A stretch of 64,000 nt of DNA from Cricetomys ansorgei (GCA_026225945.1 JAMJFZ010002555.1:92009-156008), one strand, 5' to 3'; counted from the stretch's first letter, positions 22,461 to 34,330 are shown. Made by a program: numbers and translations. The notes: generated from the sequence alone by a model not told the origin.

Positions 22461-23689
22461 GTACTACCAGCTGCATCTTACTAACCTTTCAGTTACTACC
22501 ATAAAATAAAGTGCATTTATTGAATTTCCACAAGGGGAGTACTTTGAAAGTAGTATATATTATTGAGAGGAAGTCACACTTCTGCACTTGTCCTTACTTC
22601 CTGTAGTATGAAATTGACTGTGGGTGCAATGCAGTTTGCTAGCATGGTATGTCTTACATTTGTTCATCCTAAATTTTTGAAAGTATCTGAGACAGTTGTT
22701 AGGGATTATGACATAATGAACTTGAAAATTACTGACACAGTTTATAAGTCCTTTTTTCATTAAGTTGAAAATTTAACTTAGAACTTTGAAATTATGAATA
22801 CCTGAAAAGGGACAAAAATGAGCCATTTTGGAAAAGGATGTTTACATTTAGAACTATGGATTGTAGAAGCTGCGTATACGTATGTAGCCATAGGGCAACC
22901 TTTGTCTCAAGTCAGAAGTGACTGTATTGAAGCCCACTGGGCAGGTGTATGTGTGTGTTGTCTGGCTGCTGGTATCCCGGGCCTCCCTTAAGAACTCACA
23001 GTCAGTTCCTGTGTTTCCTCTGATGAACTTGTCTCATGACTGAAGTTTTCTTTTCTCTTCTCTCTGTTGCTCTGCTTTTCACTCTGTGCTGTTTCTTGCT
23101 GCTGCATTTGTCCTGGGCTGTCAAGGTGTGGGGCAATCTTTGTGAACTGAAGCCATGGATACACGTGTGCTTTAATTCTGCCCTTGAGTGTTAACCACTT
23201 CAGGTAATTTCCCATTTGTCGGGTTAAAGTTTGCTGACATCCAAGGGTAGGGGAAAGATACTTGGTTGTATTTGAAGGAACAATTTTCAATTTCTTAGCT
23301 TTTCTCCTTTAGAAAAGGGTAATCATATATATGCTCTCAAAAATCTCCATGTGACAATTTATGACCAGTTTACAAACATTTATTATCTTACTTCGAAATA
23401 AAGTATGTTTTGTGCGATTATAATCTCAAGATTTGCTTGTAGTATCATTGCATGAAATACGGTATCTTGGGTATGAAAGAATCCGTTGTCGGTTGTTGAA
23501 GTGCTCACTGCCTTCCGGAAGTCTGTTAGCTTTTGTGCCTGAAACTGCCTTGCTACAGTTACAGGAGTGTATGTAAGCCAGTGGCAACAACTGAACCTGT
23601 AGGTTTCCATCTTGATAGTAATTGGCCTTTTCAACCCTAATTGGAACTTAATGAGAAACTTCTGTGGACTTTTATTTTTAAGACTTTGT

Positions 23690-23860
23690 GTGTGTGAGTG
23701 TTTTGCCCACGTTATGTGTGTGACCACGTGTGTGTCTGGTGTCTTGAGGAGGCCAGAAGAAGGCATCACCCCGGGGCCGGAGTTCACTGTGAGCCACCAT
23801 AGGGTGCTGGGTCCTCCGCAGAGCGGGGACAACTCTTAACCACTGACTCTCCTGCCCACC
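23690..23860 (-). repeat. B2-type SINE, minus strand
   Basis: It shows 'aggaggccagaagaaggcat' and 'ctcttaaccactgactctcc', with GC-rich changes in the middle. Confidence 0.75.
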
Positions 23861-24284
23861 TCCCTGCTGGCACTTTTGTTTTAAAGCTGCCTTATTTTGT
23901 TTCCTCTGCTTATTTTTCCTGATATTTTTTTATATTACATTTTGTGTTTTAGTATTTTATTGTGTATTATTTGGACAAAATAACATTTCTCATGATATTT
24001 TTATGTGTATATATAAAGTCGTTTAAAATTAGCTTTATTTATTTAGAACAGGCTAAGTATGTAATTTTGATGTAAAATTAGTATATGAGGAATACTGACA
24101 ACAAGAGGTACATCATCTTTCTTCCTTATTCCTCAAGTTTTTAAAACTTGTCTTATAAAGGCAATTTAATCTTTTGCTGAAAACAGAAACAAAAGACAGA
24201 ATCCTAGTAATTGGCTTAACAATTACAGTAGTCAGGATGGCGCTTTTGAGACCTTTTCATATATTTTCAGCTTTGTTTTTTTAA

Positions 24285-24462
24285 CGTTATTTTATGTGTA
24301 TAGGTGTTTTCTGCATGTTGTCTGTGTATCACATGTATGCCTGGTGCCCTCGGAGGCCAAAAGAAGGCATCAAATCCCCTGAGACTGCATGGTTGTGAGT
24401 GGCTGTGTGGGTGCTGGGAATTGAACCTGGGTCCTCTGGAGGAACAGCCATCTCTCAGCCCC
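24285..24462 (-). repeat. B2-type SINE, minus strand
   Basis: It shows 'ggtgccctcggaggccaaaa', 'gtgggtgctgggaattgaac' and 'cagccatctctcagcccc'. Confidence 0.8.
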
Positions 24463-24764
24463 TCAGCTGAATTCTGATGACTAAACAGTAGATAATAGAT
24501 TGACAGTGATCGTGTGTCCTTCAGGGTTCTAGCAGAGCCCTGCGACGCTCGGGGTCTTTAGCCCAGTGCTGACCATGCTCATCTCATTAGCATTATCTTG
24601 TGGACTCTTCCTGCTTGCTGCCGATACAGAGGCACTTGCCTTCTCGGAAGTCCTGGTCTACTTTGCTTAACTTTTTCCTATTCTGTTCTTCATTTCATAG
24701 CACCATATTTCAAAAACAGACTTTCTGAGGGAACCAACCAAAAAAAACTTATTTACTCCTTGGG

Positions 24765-24965
24765 GGCAGGGGGTGGGGGAGGTAGGAGGATGGGTGTTGT
24801 GGTTGGGGTAGGGTAGGGATGGGGTGGGGGTGGGTGTTGTGCCATGACACTAGTGTGGAGGTCAGAGGACAACTTGTTGCAGTTGGTTCTCTCCTTCCAC
24901 CTGTGAATCCCAGGGTTGTCAGACATGGGAGTATGAGCCATTACCTGCTGAGCCATTTTGTCAGC
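24765..24965 (-). repeat. G-rich run and B3-type SINE, minus strand
   Basis: 24,765-24,836 is a GGGTGGGG-type low-complexity run. 24,845-24,965 is a reversed B3 ('gtgtggaggtcagaggacaa', 'ttctctccttccacctgtga', 'ctgctgagccattttgtcag'). Confidence 0.75.
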
Positions 24966-25044
24966 TCTGAAGTTCGTGATTCTAAATAGTAGTGATTAGT
25001 CAGCTTTAACCTGACACATAGTTCCTCAATCTGTCTGTCTTTCT

Positions 25045-25172
25045 TATCTTTTTTTTAAAAAGAGAATCTCACTATGTATCTCTAACTGGTCTGGTCTGGA
25101 ACTCTAGAGATCTGCCTGTCTCTGCTCCCCGAGTGCTAAGATTAAAAGTGTGTACCACCACACCAAGCTCCT
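25045..25172 (-). repeat. B1 SINE, minus strand
   Basis: It shows 'gagaatctcactatgtatct', 'ggaactctagagatctgcct', and 'gagtgctaagattaaaagtg'. Confidence 0.7.
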
Positions 25173-26002
25173 CAGCTTTTCTTTGTTATGACTTTAACTT
25201 TTTTGGAAGATTCATCTTGTTTTGTAGAATGTCCCTTATTTTGTGTTTGTATATTTCCTTGCAGTTAGCGTAGGTATGATGGTTACAGAATGGTGATTTC
25301 ATTCTAATGTGTTCAGGAAGCTCTTTTCTCTTTCTTATTATCAGTGGGGGTTTGTGGGTTGCTGTGTCGCTCTGGACTATCATGTGTTAGTCTTTACCCA
25401 TTCTCAGATTCCCTTGGTGTTGGCCCATGGGTGCTCCTTTGCATTTGGTTATTACATCTCTCAGATGTGTGGTTGTGGGTTCTGTTCTGGGGCAACAACT
25501 CCCCTGCCTCATTTTTGTACCTTCCCTTCCTGATCTCAGGAATTAGTCTTTTTTCTTTTTCAAAACCACAGGTTCCATTTAATGGAGATGAAGTTTTAGA
25601 GGTCTAGGTCTGAGTCTCTGTGCCCACTGTTACACCAAGGTGTTGTGGAACTGCTTTTGGACTTTCAACAAACAGGACTAGAAACTAATTATGTATAGTG
25701 TTGTAGAAATACCTCCCTTTTACCTTTCTTTAGTCTTTTCTTTTTTTAATGGTGGGGCAGGAGGCCAGTAGTAGAGTCCTTGTCAAACATACACAATGCT
25801 CTGAATTTAGTTCCAAGTATCACGCACATAAAACCCTGTATGTTCCCCCATAGTAAAAACTGTGTCTCCTGATATCATTACATTTAGTTGTTTACTCAGT
25901 CCTACTGTATGCATAAAGCAGCTTCAAGTGTGTGTGTGTTGGGGGTGTGTGGATTGGATGTGATAAAGATACATTATTTACAAGTATGAAATTGTCAAAG
26001 AA

Positions 26003-26143
26003 GCCTGGCTGTGGTGGCTCAGGACTTTAATCCCAGACCTCAGGAGGCAGAGGCAGACAAATCTCTGATTTTGAGGCCAGCCTGGTCTACAGAGTGAGTT
26101 CCAGGACAGCCAGAGTTACAACAGAGAAACCCTGTCTCTAAAA
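26003..26143 (+). repeat. B1 SINE, plus strand
   Basis: It shows 'gcctggctgtggtggctcag', 'gaggcagaggcagacaaatc', and 'gttacaacagagaaaccctg'. It carries the window-wide variant. Confidence 0.9.
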
Positions 26144-26486
26144 ATCAAGGGGAAAAATTGTCAAAGAATCAATTTCAAATGCCCAACCTTTTTTCAAATT
26201 CACTCTACACCCCTGCTCCCACCCACACCCCTGCTCCCACCCATAGGAAACAAAATCTACATAGTTTTTCCAGATTTGACTTTACTTCTATGTTTAGAGT
26301 GTGGATTGACTACAGTATAGGTTAAACTAGGAACAGGATATGGTGACACACATCTGTAGGCCAAGTATTTAGAAGGTGGGAGCAGGAGGATTAGGAGTTC
26401 AAGGTAAGGCTTAGCTACATACCAAATTTGAGGCTAACCTGGACTAAACTAGACACTGTCTCAAAAGAAACATAGTTCAATATAGG

Positions 26487-26625
26487 GGGTGGCAAGATGA
26501 CTCCTTGGGTAAAGACATACTTGCTGCTAAGTCTGTGACTTGAGTTCAATCTTTGGGACCTTATGGTAGAATCAACTCCCCAGTTGTTGTCCTCTGATCT
26601 CCACATATGCTCCCCCAACACATGT
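26487..26625 (+). repeat. B3 SINE, plus strand
   Basis: It shows 'ggggtggcaagatgactcct', 'gacttgagttcaatctttgg', and 'agttgttgtcctctgatctc', the B3 order. Confidence 0.8.
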
Positions 26626-27273
26626 AAAAGGAATGTGGTTTCAAAATATTCAATTCAAAAGCTATGTAGATTACCCTTCTTCTGACCCTCATACTAGGTT
26701 TAGCTTGTCATGTATAGTATTAGTTGGCTGTTGTTTCTATTTGCATCATTTTAGACACCACCCCCAGTTTTGTTGATTTAATTTTTAAATATGTAGAAAT
26801 GTATTAAAAAATAAAATCAACACAGAAAACCATACTTTAGGAAGTTTCCTTGTTGTTTTTTTTTCTGTTTTTCTCCACCCCTTGTATGTAAACTACTTTG
26901 TTTCCTTACAGTAAAAAATGTATTGTCCTTTCTACATTTCTTTTGCAAAAGTAGCAGGTATGTGTCTCAGTCTCTTTTCGTTCTTACTATAAAAAAAAGA
27001 AGTTGACAATGTGCGACCCTCTTCATAAGAGATTGAAAACACTCAGTCCAAATTGCTTTCACATTTTAGGTGAGGAAGCCAGGGTCTGGGGCTTTCAAAT
27101 GTAGAAGTCTCCAGTCTGCTCGCCTCTCCTCAGCTTTGCTCCTTACCATTGTTTTTGAACTGTCTTGTGAGAGTTCTTTACTTTTTCTGTTAGTTTAATG
27201 TGTAGATCTTTGGTATTTTATAGCTGCATTTCAAGCATATGAAAGCATTTACAAGTGTGTGTCTTTTAAACAG

Positions 27274-27416
27274 GTAGTCAGTCTGACCAAGGCTATGGGT
27301 CCAAGGATGAGCTGGTGAAGGAGGACGCGGAGGTTCATGTCCCTGAAGAGCACATGCAGCAAGACCTCAGGACCACAGAGCTGCTCAGTGAAGACGAGTG
27401 CCGATGGCTGAGATAT
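27274..27416 (+). pseudogene. DENND4C-like exon J, open; 3' edge uncertain
   Basis: The acceptor 'tttaaacag' is followed by GSQSDQGYGSKDELVKEDAE and VHVPEEHMQQDLRTTELLS, in phase with exon I. The match weakens after VPEE and the donor is uncertain; 'tat|gtatgg' at 27,417 is the nearest candidate but its phase does not fit exon K simply. The end may have been altered. Confidence 0.7.
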
Positions 27417-28386
27417 GTATGGTGGTGTGCTCAGATCAAGTCCTCCTACTTGTCATTTCAGCAGTCACTCTCAGAATCTGAAGGCCTGTTTCATAAGATG
27501 GACTTTAGAGCGTTTATAGATCATCTTTAATTTTGCAAAAGAGTGTCATCCATGGCAAAGTTACATGAATAACTTTTTGACAAAGCTAGTACTAAATTTA
27601 TTCCTTTTTGATCTTGAGCTCCTGCTGTCCTTCTTTGTCTTCGTAGTGCTGGCACAACAGGCATATGTCAATCACCATGCCCAGCAATAAGACAAACTTG
27701 TGAGCTGTCAAACTGATACTTCCCTGTTCTCCTCCCCTCCCGGCTCTGGACTTGAGGATCATTCCCAGGGTCTTAGAAGGCAAACACTGCACCACTGTCC
27801 ATCCCCAGGCCCCAGGTTCTTTGACTTTAAAAGGCTTTTTTTTTAAAATTAGAGGTCTTTGGGTGTTGCTAAGTAGATATCTGGTTTGAATTGGTAGATC
27901 AAAAATAAGTATTTGTAGTTTTCCTGTTTTTTTTATTTTGTTTGTTTGTTCTTTAATTTTTTTCCCTCAAGACTTACTGAAGTAGAGAGCCTCTGTTGTA
28001 ACCCTTTTATGGATCTGTAAGGAGTATTTGGTTTATGGCAATAAGCTTTTTCTGTTCTCTTTACACAAGCGTGTATTTTCCTTGATTTATTATAGTCTTC
28101 ATTTACGCTCCAGAGTTATAAATAACCTACTTGAGAATGGAAGAAATACAGGTCAAGGGCTTAATTGACTGAGAAATGCTCAAGTCCAGATTATTAAATG
28201 TTGGAACACTGTGTCAGTCAGTGTTCTTGGTATTTATGGCATAAAGTATGCCAGTTACAGTAAGTCAGTGAAGAATAGTGATGTACTCGCCCCTACTTGA
28301 AGAAAGACTACATCCATGTGTAAAATTCTCTGGTTTCTGATCACTGTTGTCAAGAATAGGAATGATAACATCCTTTTCCCCCCCAG

Positions 28387-28533
28387 AGGTCTGTGATGTG
28401 TCTGCTATTGTCTCAAAATAATCACAACCTAGTCCAGCACCTCAGAGCCCTACTGAACCGCCTGCATGGGGCAGCAGCATTGTGAAAGTCCCATCTGTGT
28501 TATTTGACACCAACAACAGGACAAGTAGTACTG
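28387..28533 (+). pseudogene. DENND4C-like exon K with in-frame stop
   Basis: The acceptor 'cccccccag' and donor 'actg|gtaagt' bracket VCDVSAIVSK, then SQPSPAPQSPTEPPAWGSSI and VKVPS. TAA at 28,419-28,421 splits the block in frame. This is the last exon found; the next one of the family was not seen up to 35 kb. Confidence 0.85.
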
Positions 28534-28539
28534 GTAAGT

Positions 28540-29480
28540 ACAAGGACCACCACCCCTTTTGGAGTAGAGTCTCACCGTGTAGTCAACCTGGCCTTGAAAT
28601 TGCTATGAGCCTGAGCTGGCCCCAACCTTGGCCTTCTTTCCTCCGAACCCAGCTAGTATGTCTTTAATGATGCTAGTTCTGCTCACTTATAATAAGCATC
28701 CTAGGAAGCCATGAATGAGCCGGAATGCTCTAAGTGAGCTAAAGTAAAGTTAAAGTTTGTGACTTGAAGGCAGCACACACAGACACACAAGTAATATGGA
28801 GTAATTTAAAGCAGATAGGAGAAAATGTGTAAGTTATAAGAAAATATCATGTTCTGGAAGGGAATTGAGTGTTGGTGTGTTTTAGTAGTCACCTATTTTT
28901 AAGTTTTTGAAAGCTGAGTATGTTTGTTAACTAGGTGTGCTTTTCTGGCTGAACTACCTGATCTGTTAGGTCATTCCTTTTCATTATAGATAATGGGAGT
29001 ACTATAGGGTCTCCTGTGTGTGTCAAGAACAGAGGCAGTGATTTGATCAGGCCCCAAAGGGATTGCAGATGGCAGGATAATTCATATCACCAAGGGGAAT
29101 GGAAGGAAAGGATACTTACCACTTCGGTACAAACATGGTGGGTCTGTGATTGTAGCCCATTTGTTACAGCTAGCATAAGCTGTTACTTAAACCGATTTGT
29201 AATGAACAGCTGTTGGCTAGGACTCACTTCAAGCTGAGTTTCCTCTTTTGGTGTACTATGACACCAAGTATTTGGTTTGTGTGGTTCTTTTGAAGGGCAT
29301 GGGAGTAGTGTTCAAGAATAATGGTTCTAAAGGGTAGGCACTTTCATCAGAGATTTAGAATCCTGTATAGAATATTATGGTGGTATGCCTCTGGTGACTG
29401 GTGTGTTTCTTTGGTGTATTTCTTTCCATTTTTTTCACCAGATATTCATATACAATTTTCTCTTTCAAAGGGTATTGAAA
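28540..29480. other. No recognisable feature
   Basis: A short reversed B1-like piece may lie at 28,560-28,650. Otherwise the stretch is AT-rich. 'cattatag' at 28,983 followed by an open frame to 29,237 does not match the next DENND4 exon. Confidence 0.4.
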
Positions 29481-29481
29481 C

Positions 29482-29630
29482 CAGGTGTGGTGGTATATGC
29501 CTTTAACCCCAGCTACCTTTTACGTCAGGTAGCAGAGGTAGAAGGATCTCTGTGAGTTTGAGGCCAGCCTGGTGTACATAGCAAGTTCCACCACAGCCAG
29601 AACTATACAGAGAGATTCTGTCTCTGATTG
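29482..29630 (+). repeat. B1 SINE, plus strand
   Basis: It shows 'ccaggtgtggtggtatatgc', 'tgtgagtttgaggccagcct' and 'tacagagagattctgtctct', with a small insertion in the middle. Confidence 0.8.
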
Positions 29631-29654
29631 ATAGATAGTGACATTGGGGAGGAA

Positions 29655-30095
29655 AAGGTTAATCTCATTTTATAAGTTACAGTCAATCATGGAGGGAAGC
29701 CAGAGCAGAAGCAGAAGCAGGAACTGAAGAAGAAACCATGGAGGAATGCTGCTTATTGGCTTGTTCCCTCATTTGCTCTCTGGTAGCTTTCATTCTTTCT
29801 TTAAATGTTTATTTTCATTACACGTGCACAGATGTGAGTCTGTCTTCCAACCAAGGAGGCCAGAGGTGTTGGATTCCCTGGAGCTCAAGTTACAAGCAAT
29901 TGTGAATCACCAGACGTGGGTGCTGGGGATTGAACTCAGGAAAGAGTTCATTTCAGCCCTCCCATACCAATCAACAATCAAGACAGCTCCTCAACTGCAT
30001 AGCCGAAGGTTAGTCTGACCTGTGCGATTCCCCAATGAGATTGCCTTAGATGACTGGGCTGTGTCAGGATGACAATTGACTCTAACTAGGGCAGC
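29655..30095. repeat. Rodent LTR-like repeat split by a B2 insertion
   Basis: 29,655-29,790 ('agtcaatcatggagggaagc', 'gaaaccatggaggaatgctg') and 29,975-30,095 ('caatcaagacagctcctcaa', 'gtcaggatgacaattgactc') are the two parts of a common rodent interspersed repeat whose class I cannot name with certainty. A minus-strand B2-type SINE (29,795-29,970, 'ccaaggaggccagaggtgtt') lies between them. Confidence 0.55.
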
Positions 30096-31035
30096 CTTGA
30101 ACTCTTGATCTTCTTGTCTCAATCTCCAGCCCAGACTTTGAATATGTCTTTTGAAGCTCCACCAATGCTTCGGGTCCATTTGACCTGAAGTCTTGTCTTT
30201 TCTGGCCCCACCATCTTCTTCTCCAGGAAAATTGCTGAGCGTGACACCTAAGACCTTCCTACCCACCCCATCCCCCACTCTCTCATTTCAGCTACTAATA
30301 TTTCTCTTGGTCTTAGGCTGTCTAGGTCCTCTTTTTTGTGGCCATGAAGGGCAAACTTGAATTAGGTCCTTGCGAGTCTGATGAAGATTGGGTGAGCTGT
30401 CTGACACCATATCCAAGCAGGATGAGATGGAGACTGGGACCTCAACAAGAGAGATGATGACCTAGACCAGATGGAGCTGAATTGGTAACACAGAGATCAT
30501 TTGGAAGATAAAACTCAGCTAGGTGGCAGAATTAGGTGTATATATGTGTTGGCTTTTCAGACTACTCTTTGTAAAGCAGGCTCTTGGGTGCTCTTTTTTT
30601 ACTTCCTTCTTTGCTCTTTTCACAGCTTGTAATACTTTGTTTATGTCTGTTTTCACAAAGTAGAATCATGTAAGTTAAAGGAGGGCTGGCTGCAGCCTTG
30701 ATCATTCTTACTGGCTGCAGTGCTTGCCGCTCAGCAGATGTTCAGTAACCCGAGATCTGAATGGATATCTCAGAGTGAAAAGCCCACAAAGCCCACAAGG
30801 ATCTGTGATCCTTGGACAATGTCAGAGAGATTAAGATTCCACACTGAGCATGCATAGGGCTCCAGATGGCTTCAATATTAACTGCCTGATAGCCAGTCTC
30901 TAGCACCTAAGAGTATCGAGTTCTTCTTTGTCACTTTCTGGCCTCTTGGCTGCTGCCTGGGGCAATGGGTACTTTGGGACTGTTATAGGGAGTTCCTCAG
31001 TACCCTAGTGTCCTCCCCTCAAGTAACTGGGAGCG
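30095..31035. other. No recognisable feature
   Basis: No exon or repeat that I can name. 30,010-30,280 has some open frame on the minus strand without protein character. Confidence 0.4.
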
Positions 31036-31150
31036 GGAGGTGCATGCAAGCCTGTAATCCCACCATGCCAGAAGTGAAGGTGGAGGGATCTCGAAGTTCT
31101 AAGCCAGCCTGGGTCACATGACAGCTACTCTGCCTCAACTCCTCTTCCCC
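31035..31150 (+). repeat. B1 SINE, plus strand, diverged
   Basis: It shows 'gcatgcaagcctgtaatccc', 'ttctaagccagcctgggtca' and 'ctactctgcctcaact'. Confidence 0.6.
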
Positions 31151-31437
31151 TCAAAAGAAGAATAATGTGGAGGTGGATAGCGGAGGTAGGTAGCAGAAGA
31201 TGTGGCACAGTAAAAGCCTAAAATGGTTTATAGACAGATTAACAGGAAAAAAATCTTATTACCTCCCGAAACACAGATCCTGCAGAGCACAAGGCTCAAG
31301 GGGATGCTGGTTAGCTGAACTGTATATAGAATTAACAAAGGCATAGAGATTTCCAGTAATAGGGGGCAGGAAGTGGCTGCAGGCTGAGGGAGGAGTCACA
31401 AAACAAGGATTTTCGGGTTACACAAAGTTCTCAAAGA

Positions 31438-31600
31438 TGTGCCGGGAGGTGGTGGCACATGCATTTAATCCCAGCACTCAGGAGGGAGAGGCAGGTGAAT
31501 CTCTGAGTTCAAGGCCCAGCCTGGTCTACAGGGTGAGTTCCAGGACAGCCAGGGCAGAGAAACCCCATCTCAAAAAAACAAAAATAAAAAGTAAAAACAC
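31438..31600 (+). repeat. B1 SINE, plus strand
   Basis: It shows 'gtgccgggaggtggtggcac', 'cccagcactcaggagggaga' and 'agggcagagaaaccccatct' with an A-rich tail. Confidence 0.9.
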
Positions 31601-31831
31601 AAAGTCCCCAAAGCAAGAACCACTGTGTGGTTCAAGTATCAGACTCCAATGTTTCCTTCCTGTGAAAATATCTACCCTGGGCAAAAGGAAGGTATGTCAT
31701 AGGAAATCCTGTTTCTAAACAATGGCTGGCTAATGTGTATTCCCTTGTAATGCCAGCACCTTTTACAGAAGGGCAGCCTTCAGACCCGTTCCCATCTACA
31801 GAGGCACTTAGTTTCTCGATAACCAACTCTA

Positions 31832-31992
31832 ATGCTGGGCATGGTTGGTGCATGACTTTAATCCCAGCTCTCAGGATGCAGAGGCAAGTGGATCTCTGAG
31901 TTCAAGCCCAGCCTTGTCTACAGATGGAGTTCTAGGCTAGCCAGGGTGGGCTAAGTAGAGAAACCCTGTCTCAGGAAACAATTCTAACATGC

Positions 31993-32050
<58 letters not shown>
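31832..32050 (+). repeat. B1 SINE followed by (AC)n
   Basis: 31,832-31,980 is a B1 ('gctgggcatggttggtgcat', 'gagaaaccctgtctcaggaa'). It is followed by about 27 AC units at 31,995-32,050. Confidence 0.9.
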
Positions 32051-32054
<4 letters not shown>

Positions 32055-33215
32055 TACTCCTGGGGTGAAATAGTTTACTTTCCGTACATATGGAATATCC
32101 AAGGTTCCCAGGTACTGGGCCACTTCTAAGGCCCTTCTGCCAAAGGAACATTACCCTGCTGCTACTCTGTCCTCGGGCTCCCTGAGAGGCCACTTCTCTA
32201 TGTCTTTGTCTACTCAAAGCAGGTTCAGGGGGAAGCATGAGGTATTCTGGTGCAGACAGGATTGCCTGTCTGCTTTGGCTTTCTTAGAAAGGGTCTTAGA
32301 CAGCCTAGACTGGCCTCAAACTCACTATGTAGCCAACAGTGACCCTCCAACTCTGGAGTGTCGCCGCTAACAGCCCCATGCTCCCACACTTCGCTCCAGG
32401 CTGCAGGTGCTCTGGTTACTCTCTGGATCTGAGGGATGACTCTTTCCTCCTTACCTAAGTGTCTGTGGCCAGTGAGTGGCAGCAGCTTGCATCTGCTGAG
32501 TACCTCCGTCTCCTCGGTGCTGGTCCTGTAGCTAGGGCATGCATCAGTCTCAAATGTCTCAGAGAGACGTTTGAGCAGGTATTGCTTTTTCTCTTTGGGT
32601 ATAAAGAGTGACAGCTGTGAATTTTAAAACTCAATCAGAAATGACTCACTGAATACATCTTCATTTGTCCCAGGAGGTGAAGTGTTATAGTTGCATAATT
32701 AATGAGGGGTAGTGTAAAGTGGGTTGGCAGAAGTAGATATTTATCTCCTAGAGTGTTCAACTCTGCCTGGCAGAAAATGTTACTTATGGCCAGAAAATCA
32801 CCACAAAAATATGTAGTAGATTTTTTTCTGCTTACTTCGATCCGGAATATCCACCCAGTCACTTCTGTCTTCACATCTCAGTCATATTTTCCCAGGGTGC
32901 CCTGGTACTGATGTGGCATCATGGTTTGGCTGACAAAGCAACACACAGACAAAAGGAGCCAAAGCAGTCAGATCCAAACATAGTTGCACTGACACAGGCA
33001 GCATCCAAGCTAGTAAGAGAGACTCAGTTTAGGGCACCCACTGCTGCACATAAACAGGTGCCATGTACTTCGAGGCATCCTGTTAATTACCTTGTCTATA
33101 GAAAGCTTGGGATGAATGAGGCAGAGAGGCTCCAAGTGCTCTGCACCATCTGAGGGCTGGACCCAGTCCCTGTACAGTATTGTTGGATTGATGGTTCTAG
33201 GTTAGAACATCTGAG
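32050..33215. other. Little recognisable
   Basis: A reversed B1-like fragment lies at 32,285-32,350 ('agactggcctcaaactcact'). The rest has no feature I can name; small open frames at 32,635-33,153 on both strands lack splice context. Confidence 0.4.
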
Positions 33216-33217
33216 AA

Positions 33218-33360
33218 GTCAAGCATGGTAGTGCAGTCTCTAATCCCAGTGCTCGGAAGTCAGAGGCAGGTAGATCTCCATGAGTTCAGAGCCAGCCCGG
33301 TCTACTTAACAAGTTTAGTCCAGTCTGGGCTACATAATGAGACACTAGGCCCCCAGCCAC
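33218..33360 (+). repeat. B1 SINE, plus strand
   Basis: It shows 'caagcatggtagtgcagtct', 'gatctccatgagttcagagc' and 'tgggctacataatgagacac'. Confidence 0.75.
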
Positions 33361-33527
33361 AACCAAAACAGCAACAAAGACCACACATGAGCAACAAGAA
33401 GCTACAGGGTATACATCAAGGGTTGTTTTGAGGGTATCCTGGAGGATTTCCATGAAACACAGCCCAGAGAAATCCTGGGAGGCCAAAGAGAGCAATGAGT
33501 GGCTGCTGGTACTGTTGCTTTGTCTTG

Positions 33528-33860
33528 GTTGGTTGGTTGGTTGGTTGAGACAGAGTATCACTGTGTATCCTAGATTTGCCTGGTGTTTACTATTTAGTGC
33601 AGGCTATCCTCAAATTCATAATGCCCCTGCCTCTGCCTTCCTCAACCTTCTAATTGAGTACAAGCTTAGAGTACAAACCTGTACTCTGATGCTGAGGTGC
33701 ACAGGAAGTGTTTCTGGGCTGAGCAGTGGTGGTACACACCTTTAATCCCAGCCCTTGGGAGGCAGAGGCAGGGGGATCTCTGTGAGTTTGAGGCCAGCCT
33801 GGTCTACAAAAAAAGTTTTAGGAGAGCCTTATGAAGAAAAAAAGCTGTCTCAAAAAACAA
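33528..33860. repeat. (GGTT)n, reversed B1 fragment, then plus-strand B1
   Basis: 33,528-33,547 is GGTT repeats. 33,548-33,660 is a reversed, diverged B1. 33,715-33,860 is a plus-strand B1 ('gctgagcagtggtggtacac', 'gtttgaggccagcctggtct') with an A-rich end. Confidence 0.75.
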
Positions 33861-33867
33861 GCAATAA

Positions 33868-34330
33868 AAAGCATGTGTGTGTGTGTGTGTATACATATAT
33901 ACATATACATACATATATATAGTCTTGATCTACCTTAAGCCTAAATCATCCTCAAACTCACAGTTCTCCTGCCTCAACCCCTGGAGTAAAGGAACTATAG
34001 GCATCTCCCAATAAGAAGGGTTTATGGAAGAAGCAGGTGTAACCACCATTTCTAGCTATTTGTATGTTGCTATTTGTTGTTGTTATTGTTTTGTTTGTTG
34101 TTGTTGTTGTTGTTTAATGACCTTGAACTCCTGATTCTTTTGCTTCTACTTCTCAAGTGCTAGGATTACAAGCAGTGAGTGTGTATGTATGTGTGCACGC
34201 ATGTGCATGTGCCTGTATGTGGTGTGTACGATAGAGTCATTTGCATGCCAGGGTGTACCTATGGAGGTCAGAGGACAACTTGCTGGAGTCAGTTCTCTTC
34301 TTCTATCCTTACCTGGTGTCTGGGGATCAG
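33868..34330. repeat. Mixed simple repeats and B1/B3 SINE fragments
   Basis: (GT)n and (AT)n-like tracts lie at 33,874-33,920, a reversed B1 at 33,925-34,015 and a GTT tract at 34,075-34,112. A reversed B1 tail is at 34,115-34,175 and a reversed B3 at 34,250-34,330 ('atggaggtcagaggacaact'). Confidence 0.65.

Larger units (their letters stand above)
22465..27270. other. Pseudogene intron I-J (4.8 kb)
   Basis: It contains B2/B3-type SINEs on the minus strand at 23,690-23,860, 24,285-24,462 and 24,845-24,965, a reversed B1 at 25,045-25,172, a plus-strand B1 at 26,003-26,143, a diverged plus-strand B1 at 26,330-26,465 and a plus-strand B3 at 26,487-26,625. A G-rich run (GGGGTGGG-like) lies at 24,765-24,836, and an ID-like fragment at 25,752-25,830. 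22,465-23,685 shows nothing recognised. Confidence 0.55.
6360..28533 (+). pseudogene. Dennd4c: DENND4C-like unprocessed pseudogene (partial, 11 exons seen)
   Basis: Eleven exon blocks, most with AG acceptors and GT donors, match consecutive parts of a DENND4-family protein. The family supplies guanine-nucleotide exchange for Rab10 through DENN domains; the matched part lies after the DENN module and includes a PPR-like repeat (exon G). Diagnostic runs such as [29 protein letters not shown] and SPTEPPAWGSSIVKVPS fit DENND4C better than my recollection of DENND4A, so the paralogue call is tentative. Exons A, B, D, E, H and K hold frameshifts or stops, and exon F ends in a GC donor. Introns are kept, so the copy arose by DNA duplication and not by retrotransposition. 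No earlier exon was found in 1-6,359 and none after 28,533. Clustered assembly errors are the main alternative. Confidence 0.8.

Noticed and set aside
23383..23832. 149-codon minus-strand frame
   Set aside because: It ends in a B2-type SINE and lies in an intron of the pseudogene; no domain or splice sites were seen.
26212..26245. Short direct repeat of 'cccctgctcccaccca'
   Set aside because: It is a two-copy local duplication with no evident function.
28983..29237. Possible further DENND4 exon after 'cattatag'
   Set aside because: Its translation does not resemble the family's next exon and no donor fits.
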